NCBI GenBank assembly: GCA_945860415.1
Contig: CAMAQA010000023.1
Coordinates: 1-39,403, forward strand
DNA: 39,403 nucleotides
Direction: 5' to 3'
Source of the DNA: Bacteriovorax stolpii
GTDB taxonomy: Bacteria > Bdellovibrionota > UBA1018
Position numbers and translations under genes: made by a program. Of the stretch, positions 6,252 to 13,798 are shown in pieces. The notes under the pieces are model-generated. The model did not search any database. It was not told the DNA's origin and saw only the letters and a list, made by a program, of their open reading frames with translations. Position 1 is the stretch's first letter; each line of letters starts with the position of its first letter.

Positions 6252-8915
6252 TCAAAGTTCCTTTCCTGTGGAGGCGCTCGACCTGCCCTTGAACGCCTCG
6301 AATTCATCTTTCAGCTTCCGATGCTCATCCTGCAGCTTTTCCAAGCTGGACTTCAGCGCATGGACGACCTCGGGCACCGAGCCTGCCTCGGAAATCGCCT
6401 GCGACGCCACCAGTGCATCACGCCTGACGCGTCCATCGCTGTCCAGCATGCGAATCCGAGAGAGCAGCGGAATGGCCTCAGGTGCGCCGCTTGCGGCGAG
6501 TGCCGCGACCAGGCCCATGCGCATCCGGAAATGATCCTCTTCCACCAGCTTCAAGAAGCATTCGAAGATCCGCGCACGAACACTCGGGGTTGCAGTGCGA
6601 GCGATTCCAGCAAGCAATGACACTGCCGTCACGCGCGAATCCATCTGTGGTCGCGGTGCAGTCGCCGAAATCAGGAACTCGATGGCCTCGGGTATTTCAC
6701 CACGCGCCAGCCCCTGGATTTCGCCGATGGCCCGGAGTGCGCCACTCCGGATGAGGTCGCGCCACGATTTTACCTCGGCCTTCCTGCGCGCAAATTCGAA
6801 AACTTCCTTCGGCGATGAGGCCGCGAGGCACTGGCCCCACGCGTGCACTGCATCGGCTTCGACGAAATAACTCGCGTCTGACTCCGCGAGCGGCTTCAAG
6901 TTCTTCGCGAGAACGGCATCCTTGAAAAGCCCGAGCGCCTGCACGACGGCACGCCGTGCCTTCGGATTCGCCACGGAAAGCCCTTCGACCAGAGCTGCCG
7001 ACGCTTCGGCAGAACGGATCTCGCCGAGTGCAGCGGCCGCCTCCGCCCGCACTCCCCAGAAGGAGTCCGTGAGCAGTGCCTTGCGAAGAGCCTCGACCGC
7101 GCGACGATCGGAGAGTTTGCGAAGCTCCTGGACGGCCTGGATCCGGCCCATGCAATCGGCGTCCTTTTCGAGCTGCGCGACCAGCATCTCGACGGGACGT
7201 GGAAACTTGATCGTCTTCGGAATGGTGAAGCCTGGATCGAAGGAGACAAAAAGCGGCTTCGTCGGGCACGACAAAAAGAGCCGCTCCCTCACCGATCCGA
7301 GTTCGAGAATGTGCTCGACCGATTTGCCACCCTCGAAATGGAGCACCACTTTCGGCGTCACATGAAAGAGATGGGTCCGTGCTCCATCCTTCTCGACGAA
7401 TTCCTGTCCGCCGGTCTGCTTCTGCTCGACGAAGAACTCGAACATCTTCTTTTCGTCGTTCCAGGCGCAGGACGCTTCCAACTCCGGATGTCCCGCACCA
7501 AACACCCACTCATCGAAGAACCGGCGCATATTGCGTCCGGTAACGTCCTCGATGGCACGGATCAGGTCGAGCGTTTCAACGGAACCTCCGCGGTGGCGCT
7601 CGAGGTAGTGACGAACTGATTTCCAGAAGAGCCCCTCGCCCAGCGTGGCACGCAGCAGGTTCAGGACGAGTCCGCCCTTCTGATACAGGTGGCGATCGAA
7701 AAGATCGATCGGCTCGATGTAGGTATTGCAGACGATCGGGCGACGATAATGCAACGAATCCTCGTCGAGGTACGCCTTGAGATCGAGGTACTGCGAATAC
7801 TTCGCTTCGTCTTCCCCTCCATTCTCGGAGGTGTCGGCCTCCTTCCAGACTCGCTGCAGGAAAGTCGCGAATCCTTCATTCAGCCAGCCATGCGACCAGT
7901 CTCGGCAGGTGACGAGGTCACCGAACCACTGGTGCGCCAGCTCGTGCGAGACCAGCCCATCGCTCGAGAAATCGAGGTGCGCCCGCTCATCGTGAAGCGT
8001 CTGGTCAGTCTGTGTTGTTGCTGAGGTATTTTCCATACCTCCAAAGATGAAATCCTGGACCGCGACCTGGGCGTACTTTTCATACGCATACGGAACGCCG
8101 ATGACCCTTTCGAAGGCTTCGATCATTTTCGGCGTATTCGAGAATGCGCGACGGCCGTCTTCTTCACGGCCCGGTGCGACGAAATACTGCACTGGAAGCC
8201 CGCGCGGTCCCTGGTCTTCCCATGCCGATAGTTCCCCCACCACGAGGGTGATCAGATAAGTCACGTGGGGCGTGCCGAGCCGATAATGGAATCGCGATGC
8301 ACTTGCGAGGTCTTCGCGTGAGAGCAGGGCGCCATTCGAAACGGCGGTAAATCCTGAAGGAACCGTCGCGATCATCTCGGTCGTAGCCTTCTGATTGGGA
8401 TAATCGAATGTCGGAAACCAGAACCGGTTGTCCTCGTCCTGCCCCTGAGACCAGACCTGGTGCGGCTTGGCGGAGTCCTGATAATCCGGTCCGGTGAAGT
8501 AGAGCCCGCGGCGGGGATTGATCACTGAAAACTCGACCTCGACCGAGAGGTCGCGACCTGGCACCTGGGCGTGCGCCAACGAAAGCACGAGCTTCTCACC
8601 CTCGACCGCGAACTCGACCGGGCTGCCGTCCACCCTCGCAGCGGAAATCGTCAAACCCACCTGATCCATTCGAATCTGAGTCTGTCCTGGAGAAACCACG
8701 GTCAGGTCATGACGAACCTTTCCGCGGACCATCCTTGCGATCGGATCGACTGCGACCTCGATGCAAATGTGCTTCATGCGGAAAGGAAGATCCGGAGCGT
8801 ATCGCGGCTGCGATCCGGAGATCACAAAGGGACGACGACCTCCTCCTGCTCCAGGACCGCGGGCGCTCGTGAGTTGTTCGCAACGACGACAATGAAACGT
8901 TTGGCTGAAGCTCAT
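6252..8915 (-). CDS. M1-family zinc aminopeptidase with C-terminal HEAT repeats
   Basis: This 887-residue protein has all M1 hallmarks: GGMEN at 292-296, HELAHQW with zinc ligands His324 and His328, and Glu347 in WLNEGFA. The N-terminal saddle domain is at about 45-230 and the catalytic domain follows to about 500. Unlike classic PepN, the C-terminal third is a series of HEAT-like repeats (about 600-850: EALRKALLTD, VRAEAAAALGEIRS, AIPLLSRIR and similar) ending in a short charged coiled coil. It trims N-terminal residues from peptides; no signal peptide is obvious, so it is probably cytoplasmic. The start is uncertain: ATG 8915 is favoured, but the frame stays open to a TTG at 8978 with no better ribosome site. 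It heads a two-gene unit with the PLP enzyme. Confidence 0.9.
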   Translation of the reverse strand: MSFSQTFHCRRCEQLTSARGPGAGGGRRPFVISGSQPRYAPDLPFRMKHICIEVAVDPIARMVRGKVRHDLTVVSPGQTQIRMDQVGLTISAARVDGSPVEFAVEGEKLVLSLAHAQVPGRDLSVEVEFSVINPRRGLYFTGPDYQDSAKPHQVWSQGQDEDNRFWFPTFDYPNQKATTEMIATVPSGFTAVSNGALLSREDLASASRFHYRLGTPHVTYLITLVVGELSAWEDQGPRGLPVQYFVAPGREEDGRRAFSNTPKMIEAFERVIGVPYAYEKYAQVAVQDFIFGGMENTSATTQTDQTLHDERAHLDFSSDGLVSHELAHQWFGDLVTCRDWSHGWLNEGFATFLQRVWKEADTSENGGEDEAKYSQYLDLKAYLDEDSLHYRRPIVCNTYIEPIDLFDRHLYQKGGLVLNLLRATLGEGLFWKSVRHYLERHRGGSVETLDLIRAIEDVTGRNMRRFFDEWVFGAGHPELEASCAWNDEKKMFEFFVEQKQTGGQEFVEKDGARTHLFHVTPKVVLHFEGGKSVEHILELGSVRERLFLSCPTKPLFVSFDPGFTIPKTIKFPRPVEMLVAQLEKDADCMGRIQAVQELRKLSDRRAVEALRKALLTDSFWGVRAEAAAALGEIRSAEASAALVEGLSVANPKARRAVVQALGLFKDAVLAKNLKPLAESDASYFVEADAVHAWGQCLAASSPKEVFEFARRKAEVKSWRDLIRSGALRAIGEIQGLARGEIPEAIEFLISATAPRPQMDSRVTAVSLLAGIARTATPSVRARIFECFLKLVEEDHFRMRMGLVAALAASGAPEAIPLLSRIRMLDSDGRVRRDALVASQAISEAGSVPEVVHALKSSLEKLQDEHRKLKDEFEAFKGRSSASTGKEL

Positions 8916-9023
8916 GAGTGTTTCGTATCTCACCACCACTCGCGGAAAAACTGCGGATTTTTCAATGATTGCAGTCAAAATCTCAACACAAGTACCCGAC
9001 GAAAACGGTGTGTCTAAAAAACC

Positions 9024-9050
9024 TTAAGCCGGCAAAATCTTCACCGATGA
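9024..9050 (+). promoter_or_regulatory. Sigma-28 (FliA)-like promoter for flagellin
   Basis: TTAA (9024-9027), 15 bases, then ACCGATGA (9043-9050) closely matches the flagellar sigma-28 consensus TAAA-N15-GCCGATAA: one mismatch in the first box and two in the second. It lies about 120 bases before the flagellin start, giving a leader of roughly 110 bases. The position and spacing make it the likely late-flagellar promoter. Confidence 0.7.
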
Positions 9051-9142
9051 GTCCATTGCAAGCAGGAACGGATTTCCTGGTTGCGTCAGTGGACAAGCAG
9101 GTCCGCCGGCTTGGAACAACAATAGTCACGGAGGAACTTGGA

Positions 9143-9157
9143 ATGAAACAACTCTAA
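9143..9157 (+). other. Four-codon leader ORF before flagellin
   Basis: ATG AAA CAA CTC TAA (encoding MKQL) has its own strong ribosome site, GGAGG at 9130-9134, eight bases upstream. Its TAA overlaps the start of the flagellin ribosome site (AGGGGGA, 9157-9163). A ribosome finishing this minigene would stop on the flagellin ribosome site, 14 bases before its ATG. It may modulate flagellin translation, or be chance. Confidence 0.35.
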
Positions 9158-9170
9158 GGGGGAATGAACC

Positions 9171-10004
9171 ATGGGTTTGCGTGTTAATACGAATATTCAG
9201 GCACTGGCGTCGCAGCGTCACCTCGGCACCAATAATCTGAGCCAGCAGAAGGCTCTCGAGAGACTCGCCTCAGGCAGCCGGATCAACAAGGCCGGTGACG
9301 ACGCCGCAGGACTCGCGATCAGCGAAAAATTGAAGTCGCAGATTCGCAGCATGAAGCAGGCTACTCGAAATGCCAACGACGGCGTCAGCCTCGTGCAGGT
9401 AGCCGAAGGCGCGATGAATGAAATCAGCAACATCATCGTCCGCATGCGCGAACTGTCGATCCAGGCCGCTTCTGACACGATCGGCGATACGGAACGGCAG
9501 TATGTCGACAAGGAAATCCAGCAGCTCAAGTCGGAAGTGGACCGGATTGCCAACAGCACCGAGTTCAACGGCCAGAAGCTGCTGAACAACTCCGCCCCGC
9601 CCCTGGACATCCAGGTCGGCATCAACAACAACTCAGAACTCGATCGCTTCGTGTTTGACACCCAGGACAAGGACTCGACGCTGTCTGCACTCGGTATCGG
9701 CGACCTCGCCGCGGCCGACAAGGGCAGCGCACAAGGCAACCTGGAAAAGCTCGACACGGCGATGAATCGACTCAGCTCCAACCGAGCCAACCTCGGCGCT
9801 CTCCAGAACCGCCTGACGTCGACCATCAACAACCTGATGATCTACCAGGAAAACCTCGGATCGGCGAACAGCCGCATCCGCGACACGGACATCGCAGAAG
9901 AGACGAGCGAGCTCACCAAGTCGAACATCCTCACCCAGGCGACGGTTTCCGTCCTGGGCCAGGCGAACCAGAATCCGCAGCTCGCCCTGAAGTTGATCGG
10001 CTGA
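9171..10004 (+). CDS. fliC: Flagellin
   Basis: This 277-residue protein is a short flagellin with the conserved D0/D1 ends and a reduced central region. The N-terminus is MGLRVNTNIQALASQRHL, with ALERLASGSRINKAGDDAAGLAI and a long helix to about residue 140. A small variable middle is at about 145-190. The C-terminal D1/D0 includes NLGALQNRLTSTINNL, IRDTDIAEETSELTKSNIL and the closing AVLGQANQ-type helix. It polymerises into the flagellar filament after export through the flagellar type III apparatus. AGGGGGA lies seven bases before the ATG, and a sigma-28-like promoter lies 120 bases upstream. It stands alone, transcribed away from the aminopeptidase, with a strong hairpin 130 bases downstream. 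No other flagellar gene is in the window. Confidence 0.97.
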   Translation: MGLRVNTNIQALASQRHLGTNNLSQQKALERLASGSRINKAGDDAAGLAISEKLKSQIRSMKQATRNANDGVSLVQVAEGAMNEISNIIVRMRELSIQAASDTIGDTERQYVDKEIQQLKSEVDRIANSTEFNGQKLLNNSAPPLDIQVGINNNSELDRFVFDTQDKDSTLSALGIGDLAAADKGSAQGNLEKLDTAMNRLSSNRANLGALQNRLTSTINNLMIYQENLGSANSRIRDTDIAEETSELTKSNILTQATVSVLGQANQNPQLALKLIG

Positions 10005-10020
10005 TTTGATCCTTAGAAAG

Positions 10021-10099
10021 TGCCAGCAAGTTGTTTTAGCAGTGGACTGGCCACGCCCCACCCTTTGCGACCCGATGACGGTCGGGAAAGGTGCTGGCA
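10021..10099 (+). repeat. Nested inverted repeats in the flagellin 3' region
   Basis: TGCCAGCA (10021-10028) pairs with TGCTGGCA (10092-10099). Inside, CCCGA (10071-10075) pairs with TCGGG (10082-10086), and a CACCCTTT/AAAGGTG pair with one bulge lies between. The right arm is continuous, while the left arm has an insertion of about 35 bases that could form its own fold. This looks like a folded 3' untranslated RNA or a small RNA upstream of the terminator hairpin; no family is recognised. Confidence 0.4.
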
Positions 10100-10137
10100 A
10101 GGATCGCCGGGATTGGCCGGTCGGATTGAAAAACACG

Positions 10138-10167
10138 GGAGGGGGATGCCCCCCGGCATCTCCCTCC
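10138..10167 (+). terminator. Strong hairpin after flagellin, probable terminator
   Basis: GGAGGGGGATGCC (10138-10150), loop CCCC, GGCATCTCCCTCC (10155-10167): a 13-pair stem complete apart from one G-U pair. The following TTCCCC is a poor T-tract for the plus strand. On the minus strand the hairpin is followed by GTGTTTTT, which would suit a minus-strand transcript better. It separates flagellin from trmB. Confidence 0.6.
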
Positions 10168-10195
10168 TTCCCCGGAACACGACGAGCTGTTAAGC

Positions 10196-10906
10196 GTGTG
10201 TTCCGTGAAGAATCCGACTGGACTACCGATCCACCATCCCGAGTACCGCTACGCCCTTTCCCGGAACCCGTACGCGGAGAAGTTGAAGAAAGGGCCGGGA
10301 ATCGTCTTCAGTGACAACGACACCGAGGCGAAGCAGGGACAGTGGAAAAAGCGGGATGGAGAAAAGCTCCACGTGGAAATCGGCTGCAACGCCGGGCATG
10401 TGGTGGTGGAGTGGGCTGCCCGGGATGCGGGAGACCGCTTCATCGGAATCGACTGGAAGTTCAAGGCCATCCATCGGGCCTTTGAAAAGGCCCTGAAGAA
10501 GAATCTGGAGAACATCCACTTCCTCAGGGGGCATGCAGATCGACTGCCCTACATGTTTGCGAAGGGCGAAGTCGATCACCTGTACCTGTTCTTCCCCGAT
10601 CCGTGGGCGAAGAAGTCGCAGCTCAAGAACCGGTTCATCACCGAGTCGAAGCTGCGGATGATCCACGAGGTGCTCGCTCCGGGCGGCACCTTCCAGATCA
10701 AGACGGACCATCCCGGCTACTTCGCCTGGATGGAGGACCACATCGCCAAGACCGCCGAGCTCTGGGAGATCACCTTCCGGTCGACGGACCTGCACGCCGG
10801 CAACCCTGCAGCGCACACCCTCACCTTTCCCGACGTCACCTGCTTCGAGAAGCTCTTCATCAAGGATGGCATTGCCATCCATCGCATCGATCTCAAGAAG
10901 CGCTAA
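10196..10906 (+). CDS. trmB: tRNA (guanine-N7-)-methyltransferase
   Basis: This protein of about 236 residues methylates G46 in the tRNA variable loop using S-adenosylmethionine. The SAM-binding loop is EIGCNAG at about 61-67, and the family signature FFPDPWAKKSQLKNRF starts at about 132, matching the TrmB FPDPWPKK motif. IKTDHPGYFAWM follows, as expected. The listed start is GTG 10196; GTG 10205 (giving MKNPTGLP) is equally possible, and neither has a clear Shine-Dalgarno. It is a monocistronic gene after the flagellin hairpin. Its TAA (10904-10906) overlaps the stop of the convergent COG3014 gene by four bases. Confidence 0.93.
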   Translation: MCSVKNPTGLPIHHPEYRYALSRNPYAEKLKKGPGIVFSDNDTEAKQGQWKKRDGEKLHVEIGCNAGHVVVEWAARDAGDRFIGIDWKFKAIHRAFEKALKKNLENIHFLRGHADRLPYMFAKGEVDHLYLFFPDPWAKKSQLKNRFITESKLRMIHEVLAPGGTFQIKTDHPGYFAWMEDHIAKTAELWEITFRSTDLHAGNPAAHTLTFPDVTCFEKLFIKDGIAIHRIDLKKR

Positions 10907-12162
10907 GGCAGGTACCTGAAGCTCAAGAAAACTTTTTTTCCGGCATCGACCTGGACGGTGCGTGACTCTGCCGAGCCGCCGCCGATGGGCTGCACGCGAA
11001 CTTCATGCACGCCTGCATCGACGGGAATGCGCGCGATCTGAAAATCGCGCGGAAGAAGGCTCCAGGAGCGCGTATCCGCCTGGTCGGAGACGATCAGCGC
11101 TACTTCCGTCAGGAAAGCCAACGCTTCGTTCTTGGTTTTCCTGCGAATCTGGTCGGCCACGATGGCCTTGGTCACCCGCCCCGCAACGCGTTTCGCGGCC
11201 ATGGCGAGCTTTCGCTCCTTGAGGTTCGAAATCGCCGTGGCCTCGATGTCGTGCAGGACAACGGTCCGCCCGACCACTGAGCCATTCAAGGACACCTCCG
11301 CCTCTCGCACGGGATTATACCGGGGAACGAAATCGGGAAGCGACGGAAAGGCGGGATCCGGCCTTTTGACCGGAGAAATTCCGTTCTGGAAAATGAGCAC
11401 GACCTCGCCTCGCCCGGACTTCAAGCCCAGGGGGCTGTTCGTGCGACGCTGGGCGTCCTCATCCGAAAGCTGAAAGCTGGACTTCCATCGATCCATCTCG
11501 TCGCGCATTCCGAGGGCAGCTGCCATGCGCCAGAGATCTCGACCTACGGGCTGAAACGCGGGCTCCAGCTCATGGACCTTTTTGTAATCGACATAGGCAT
11601 CGTTGTACTCACCCTCGGCTTCGTACAGAATCGCGGCGACATAACGAGCGAAGGCGTTCTGCTTGTAACGCTTCTCACCCTCGCGCTTCATCTCCTCGAG
11701 CCGCCGGTTCACGAGGCGAGCCTCAACGAGTGCGTCTTCGAGCCCGCCCAGGATGGCGTAGTTCAGAGCCTTGTAGACATGGATCAGGACACGCTCAAAG
11801 TCCTCTCCTCGATAGACTTTCGTGTTCTCGCTGGTCAGCAGGGTCCCAGCTTCTTCCGAAACGCTGGTGTAGCCGTTCAGCGAAACGTGCTTCTCGGCCA
11901 ATGCAAAGTAGGCATTGCTCGCCTCAGCCTCTCCGGCCTGGTGGAGCGCAAGCCCGGCATCCAGCAGGTAGAGCAGCTCATCCTCGGACCCAGGAGCTCC
12001 GGGGCCCCCTGCCTGAATCCGAGCTTTCAGGATCTCGGCAGCATCCAGGTACTTCGAGGACCGAAAAAGCCGGTCCACCTCGTCGTCCCGCATTCGTGCC
12101 GAGGCGCACGCGCCCAATAAAGGAAACAGAAGCAGCAGGAGAAGTATCCGGATGTCACGCAT
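10903..12162 (-). CDS. COG3014-type lipoprotein with helical repeats
   Basis: This 419-residue protein carries a lipoprotein signal (hydrophobic run, LLGAC, lipidated Cys19). The middle (about 30-220) is helical with TPR-like pairs, for example ALNYAILGGLEDALVEARLV and AAILYEAEGEYNDAYVDYKKV. The C-terminal region is strand-rich (GEVVLIFQNG, AEVSLNGSVVGRTVVLHDIE, GVHEVRVQPIGGG). It matches my knowledge of COG3014, which in several proteobacteria is encoded next to LpoB; here lpoB ends 25 bases upstream in the same direction. A role beside LpoB in outer-membrane-anchored control of peptidoglycan synthesis is inferred from context only. Confidence 0.8.
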   Translation of the reverse strand: MRDIRILLLLLLFPLLGACASARMRDDEVDRLFRSSKYLDAAEILKARIQAGGPGAPGSEDELLYLLDAGLALHQAGEAEASNAYFALAEKHVSLNGYTSVSEEAGTLLTSENTKVYRGEDFERVLIHVYKALNYAILGGLEDALVEARLVNRRLEEMKREGEKRYKQNAFARYVAAILYEAEGEYNDAYVDYKKVHELEPAFQPVGRDLWRMAAALGMRDEMDRWKSSFQLSDEDAQRRTNSPLGLKSGRGEVVLIFQNGISPVKRPDPAFPSLPDFVPRYNPVREAEVSLNGSVVGRTVVLHDIEATAISNLKERKLAMAAKRVAGRVTKAIVADQIRRKTKNEALAFLTEVALIVSDQADTRSWSLLPRDFQIARIPVDAGVHEVRVQPIGGGSAESRTVQVDAGKKVFLSFRYLP

Positions 12163-12187
12163 GGAAGTGCTCGCGCACTTTCAAGGT

Positions 12188-12796
12188 TCAAAGCCCCACG
12201 CTGCGCTTGCGATATTTTTTACGAACCTCACGCTCTTCGGTGCAGTCGATCTCGGAAGAGTCGACGTTCGTGAGGTTCATCGTCAGTTTGTAGTAGATCA
12301 GCTTGTCATTTCCGACTTCCTGCACGTTAGTGGCGATCGATCCACCGAGCAGGTAGTCGACGCCCGTCTGCTTGCCGCGCTTCTTGGCGGTTGCAGAAGC
12401 GACATTGCCGCTCTCTCCATACTGATACTCCTCTTCGAGCGCGGCGCGTCCGGATTTGTCGACAAAGCGGACCTTCTTCGACTTGATCAGGGCGGTGCGG
12501 ATCTTGTCCGTCAGCGAAGTCGTGTCGATGTGCTCTTCCGTGCGGTTGGCCACCTTCTCGACCGCAACCACGGGCTTCTGGGCTGCCTGCGTCACAGACT
12601 CGCAGGCGATCATCGCCTGCACGATCGTGTCGGCCATCTGCTGCATGTCCGCTTCGTTGAACTTGTCATCGAGCAGTGCCACCCGCTGCGGATCATCGTA
12701 TTCGCCCTTCGTGAAAGCCTTGGGCCCGCAGGACGCAAGGAGGGTGGCAACTGAAACCAGCGAAAGGACTCGAACCATCGTGACAGAGGTGCGCAT
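12188..12796 (-). CDS. lpoB: Penicillin-binding-protein activator LpoB family lipoprotein
   Basis: This 202-residue lipoprotein has lipobox LLASC with Cys23. The LpoB core spans about residues 40-190: KPVVAVEKVANRTEEHIDT, SLTDKIRTALIKSKKVRFVD, GVDYLLGGSIATNV and IYYKLTMNLTNVD. LpoB in enterobacteria reaches from the outer membrane to activate PBP1b; no bifunctional PBP gene is in this window. ATG 12796 is used; ATG 12778 would give a shorter signal peptide, and neither has a convincing ribosome site. It is the first gene of a two-gene unit with the COG3014 lipoprotein and diverges from the ArsA-like genes across 90 bases that carry two runs of six C. Confidence 0.9.
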   Translation of the reverse strand: MRTSVTMVRVLSLVSVATLLASCGPKAFTKGEYDDPQRVALLDDKFNEADMQQMADTIVQAMIACESVTQAAQKPVVAVEKVANRTEEHIDTTSLTDKIRTALIKSKKVRFVDKSGRAALEEEYQYGESGNVASATAKKRGKQTGVDYLLGGSIATNVQEVGNDKLIYYKLTMNLTNVDSSEIDCTEEREVRKKYRKRSVGL

Positions 12797-12886
12797 GAAC
12801 GTGAGTCTAAGGACAAACCCCCCAAAAGCAAGTTCCCGGATTGAAAGCCCCCCTGCTTTATGGTTTCTTGAGGCTGGAAATCATTC

Positions 12887-13798
12887 ATGAACTCCCTCGC
12901 CAGGCCCAGCGTCAAACAGCTGCTCTCGCGCCCCGTTCTCTTCGTGAGCGGCAAGGGTGGCGTTGGAAAGACCTCCGCCGCCCAGGCGATCGCACGGGCT
13001 CAGGCTCGTGCCGGAAAAAAGACGCTCTGGGTCGGCTTCGAGGATCCCACTCGGCCGCCCGGTGAGCTCACGCGCAAGGCCAAGGATCTCTACGAGCTGA
13101 ACTGCGTTGCCGAACTCGCGTTCGAAGAATACGTCGGCATGAAACTTCGAGTTCCGGGCCTGGCGCATCTGTTCCTGCGAAACCCGCTCGTGAAGTTTCT
13201 CGCCAAGGCCGGCCCGGGCGTCCATGAACTCGTGCTGCTCGGCAAGCTCTGGTACGAGCGACGCAATTACGACTGCATCGTCGCGGACATGCCCTCCACG
13301 GGCTTCGGGCTGGCCATGTTTCAGAGCATTGAAAACTGGTCCAGGCTCTTCAAGGGCGGCCCTCTGCACAAGGATGCTGCCGAAATGCTGGAGACGTTCG
13401 CGGATCCGAAGGAATGCGGCCAGCTGATCGTCGCACTTCCTGAAGAGATGCCCCTTCGAGAATCGCTTGAACTCGAGGAGTTCCTGCTCCGGCTCTTTCC
13501 GAAAAATTCCCCTGGATTTCTCGTCAACCGGCTCTTTCCGAAGCTCGAGGCAGAGGCTGCGGCACGCCGGATCTCGCCTGATCCGGATGACTGGGAGTCT
13601 CCAGTGGCCGAGTCCATCCAGGATTTCGCCCTGAGAAGAAGCCTTCTGGAAAATCACAACCTGGCAACCTGGCGAAATGCCGGAATTGAAATCGAGTCGC
13701 TCGCCTGGCAGCAGGTCCGGCTCGAAAGCGAGCTTTCGGAATTCGATCAGGTGGTCCTTGCCCTGGAAAAGCAGATCACTCAGCGGGGGTGGGCATGA
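12887..13798 (+). CDS. ArsA/GET3-like ATPase, subunit 1
   Basis: This 303-residue SIMIBI-class P-loop ATPase has a deviant Walker A GKGGVGKT at 22-29, keeping the signature lysine (K23), a switch I FED at 51-53, and a switch II-like VADMPSTG around Asp134. The family includes ArsA (arsenite pump ATPase) and Get3 (tail-anchored protein targeting). No CxxC zinc pair and no arsenite-type cysteine cluster is visible. There are no ars genes nearby, so arsenic transport is unlikely. It overlaps the second ATPase gene by four bases (ATGA), implying coupled synthesis and probably a heterodimer. The start is ATG 12887 without a strong ribosome site. Confidence 0.85.
   Translation: MNSLARPSVKQLLSRPVLFVSGKGGVGKTSAAQAIARAQARAGKKTLWVGFEDPTRPPGELTRKAKDLYELNCVAELAFEEYVGMKLRVPGLAHLFLRNPLVKFLAKAGPGVHELVLLGKLWYERRNYDCIVADMPSTGFGLAMFQSIENWSRLFKGGPLHKDAAEMLETFADPKECGQLIVALPEEMPLRESLELEEFLLRLFPKNSPGFLVNRLFPKLEAEAAARRISPDPDDWESPVAESIQDFALRRSLLENHNLATWRNAGIEIESLAWQQVRLESELSEFDQVVLALEKQITQRGWA

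Noticed and set aside
10005..10170. Cyclic di-GMP riboswitch near flagellin
   Set aside because: The region is structured, but I could not match the conserved GEMM-I core elements, so no riboswitch class is claimed.
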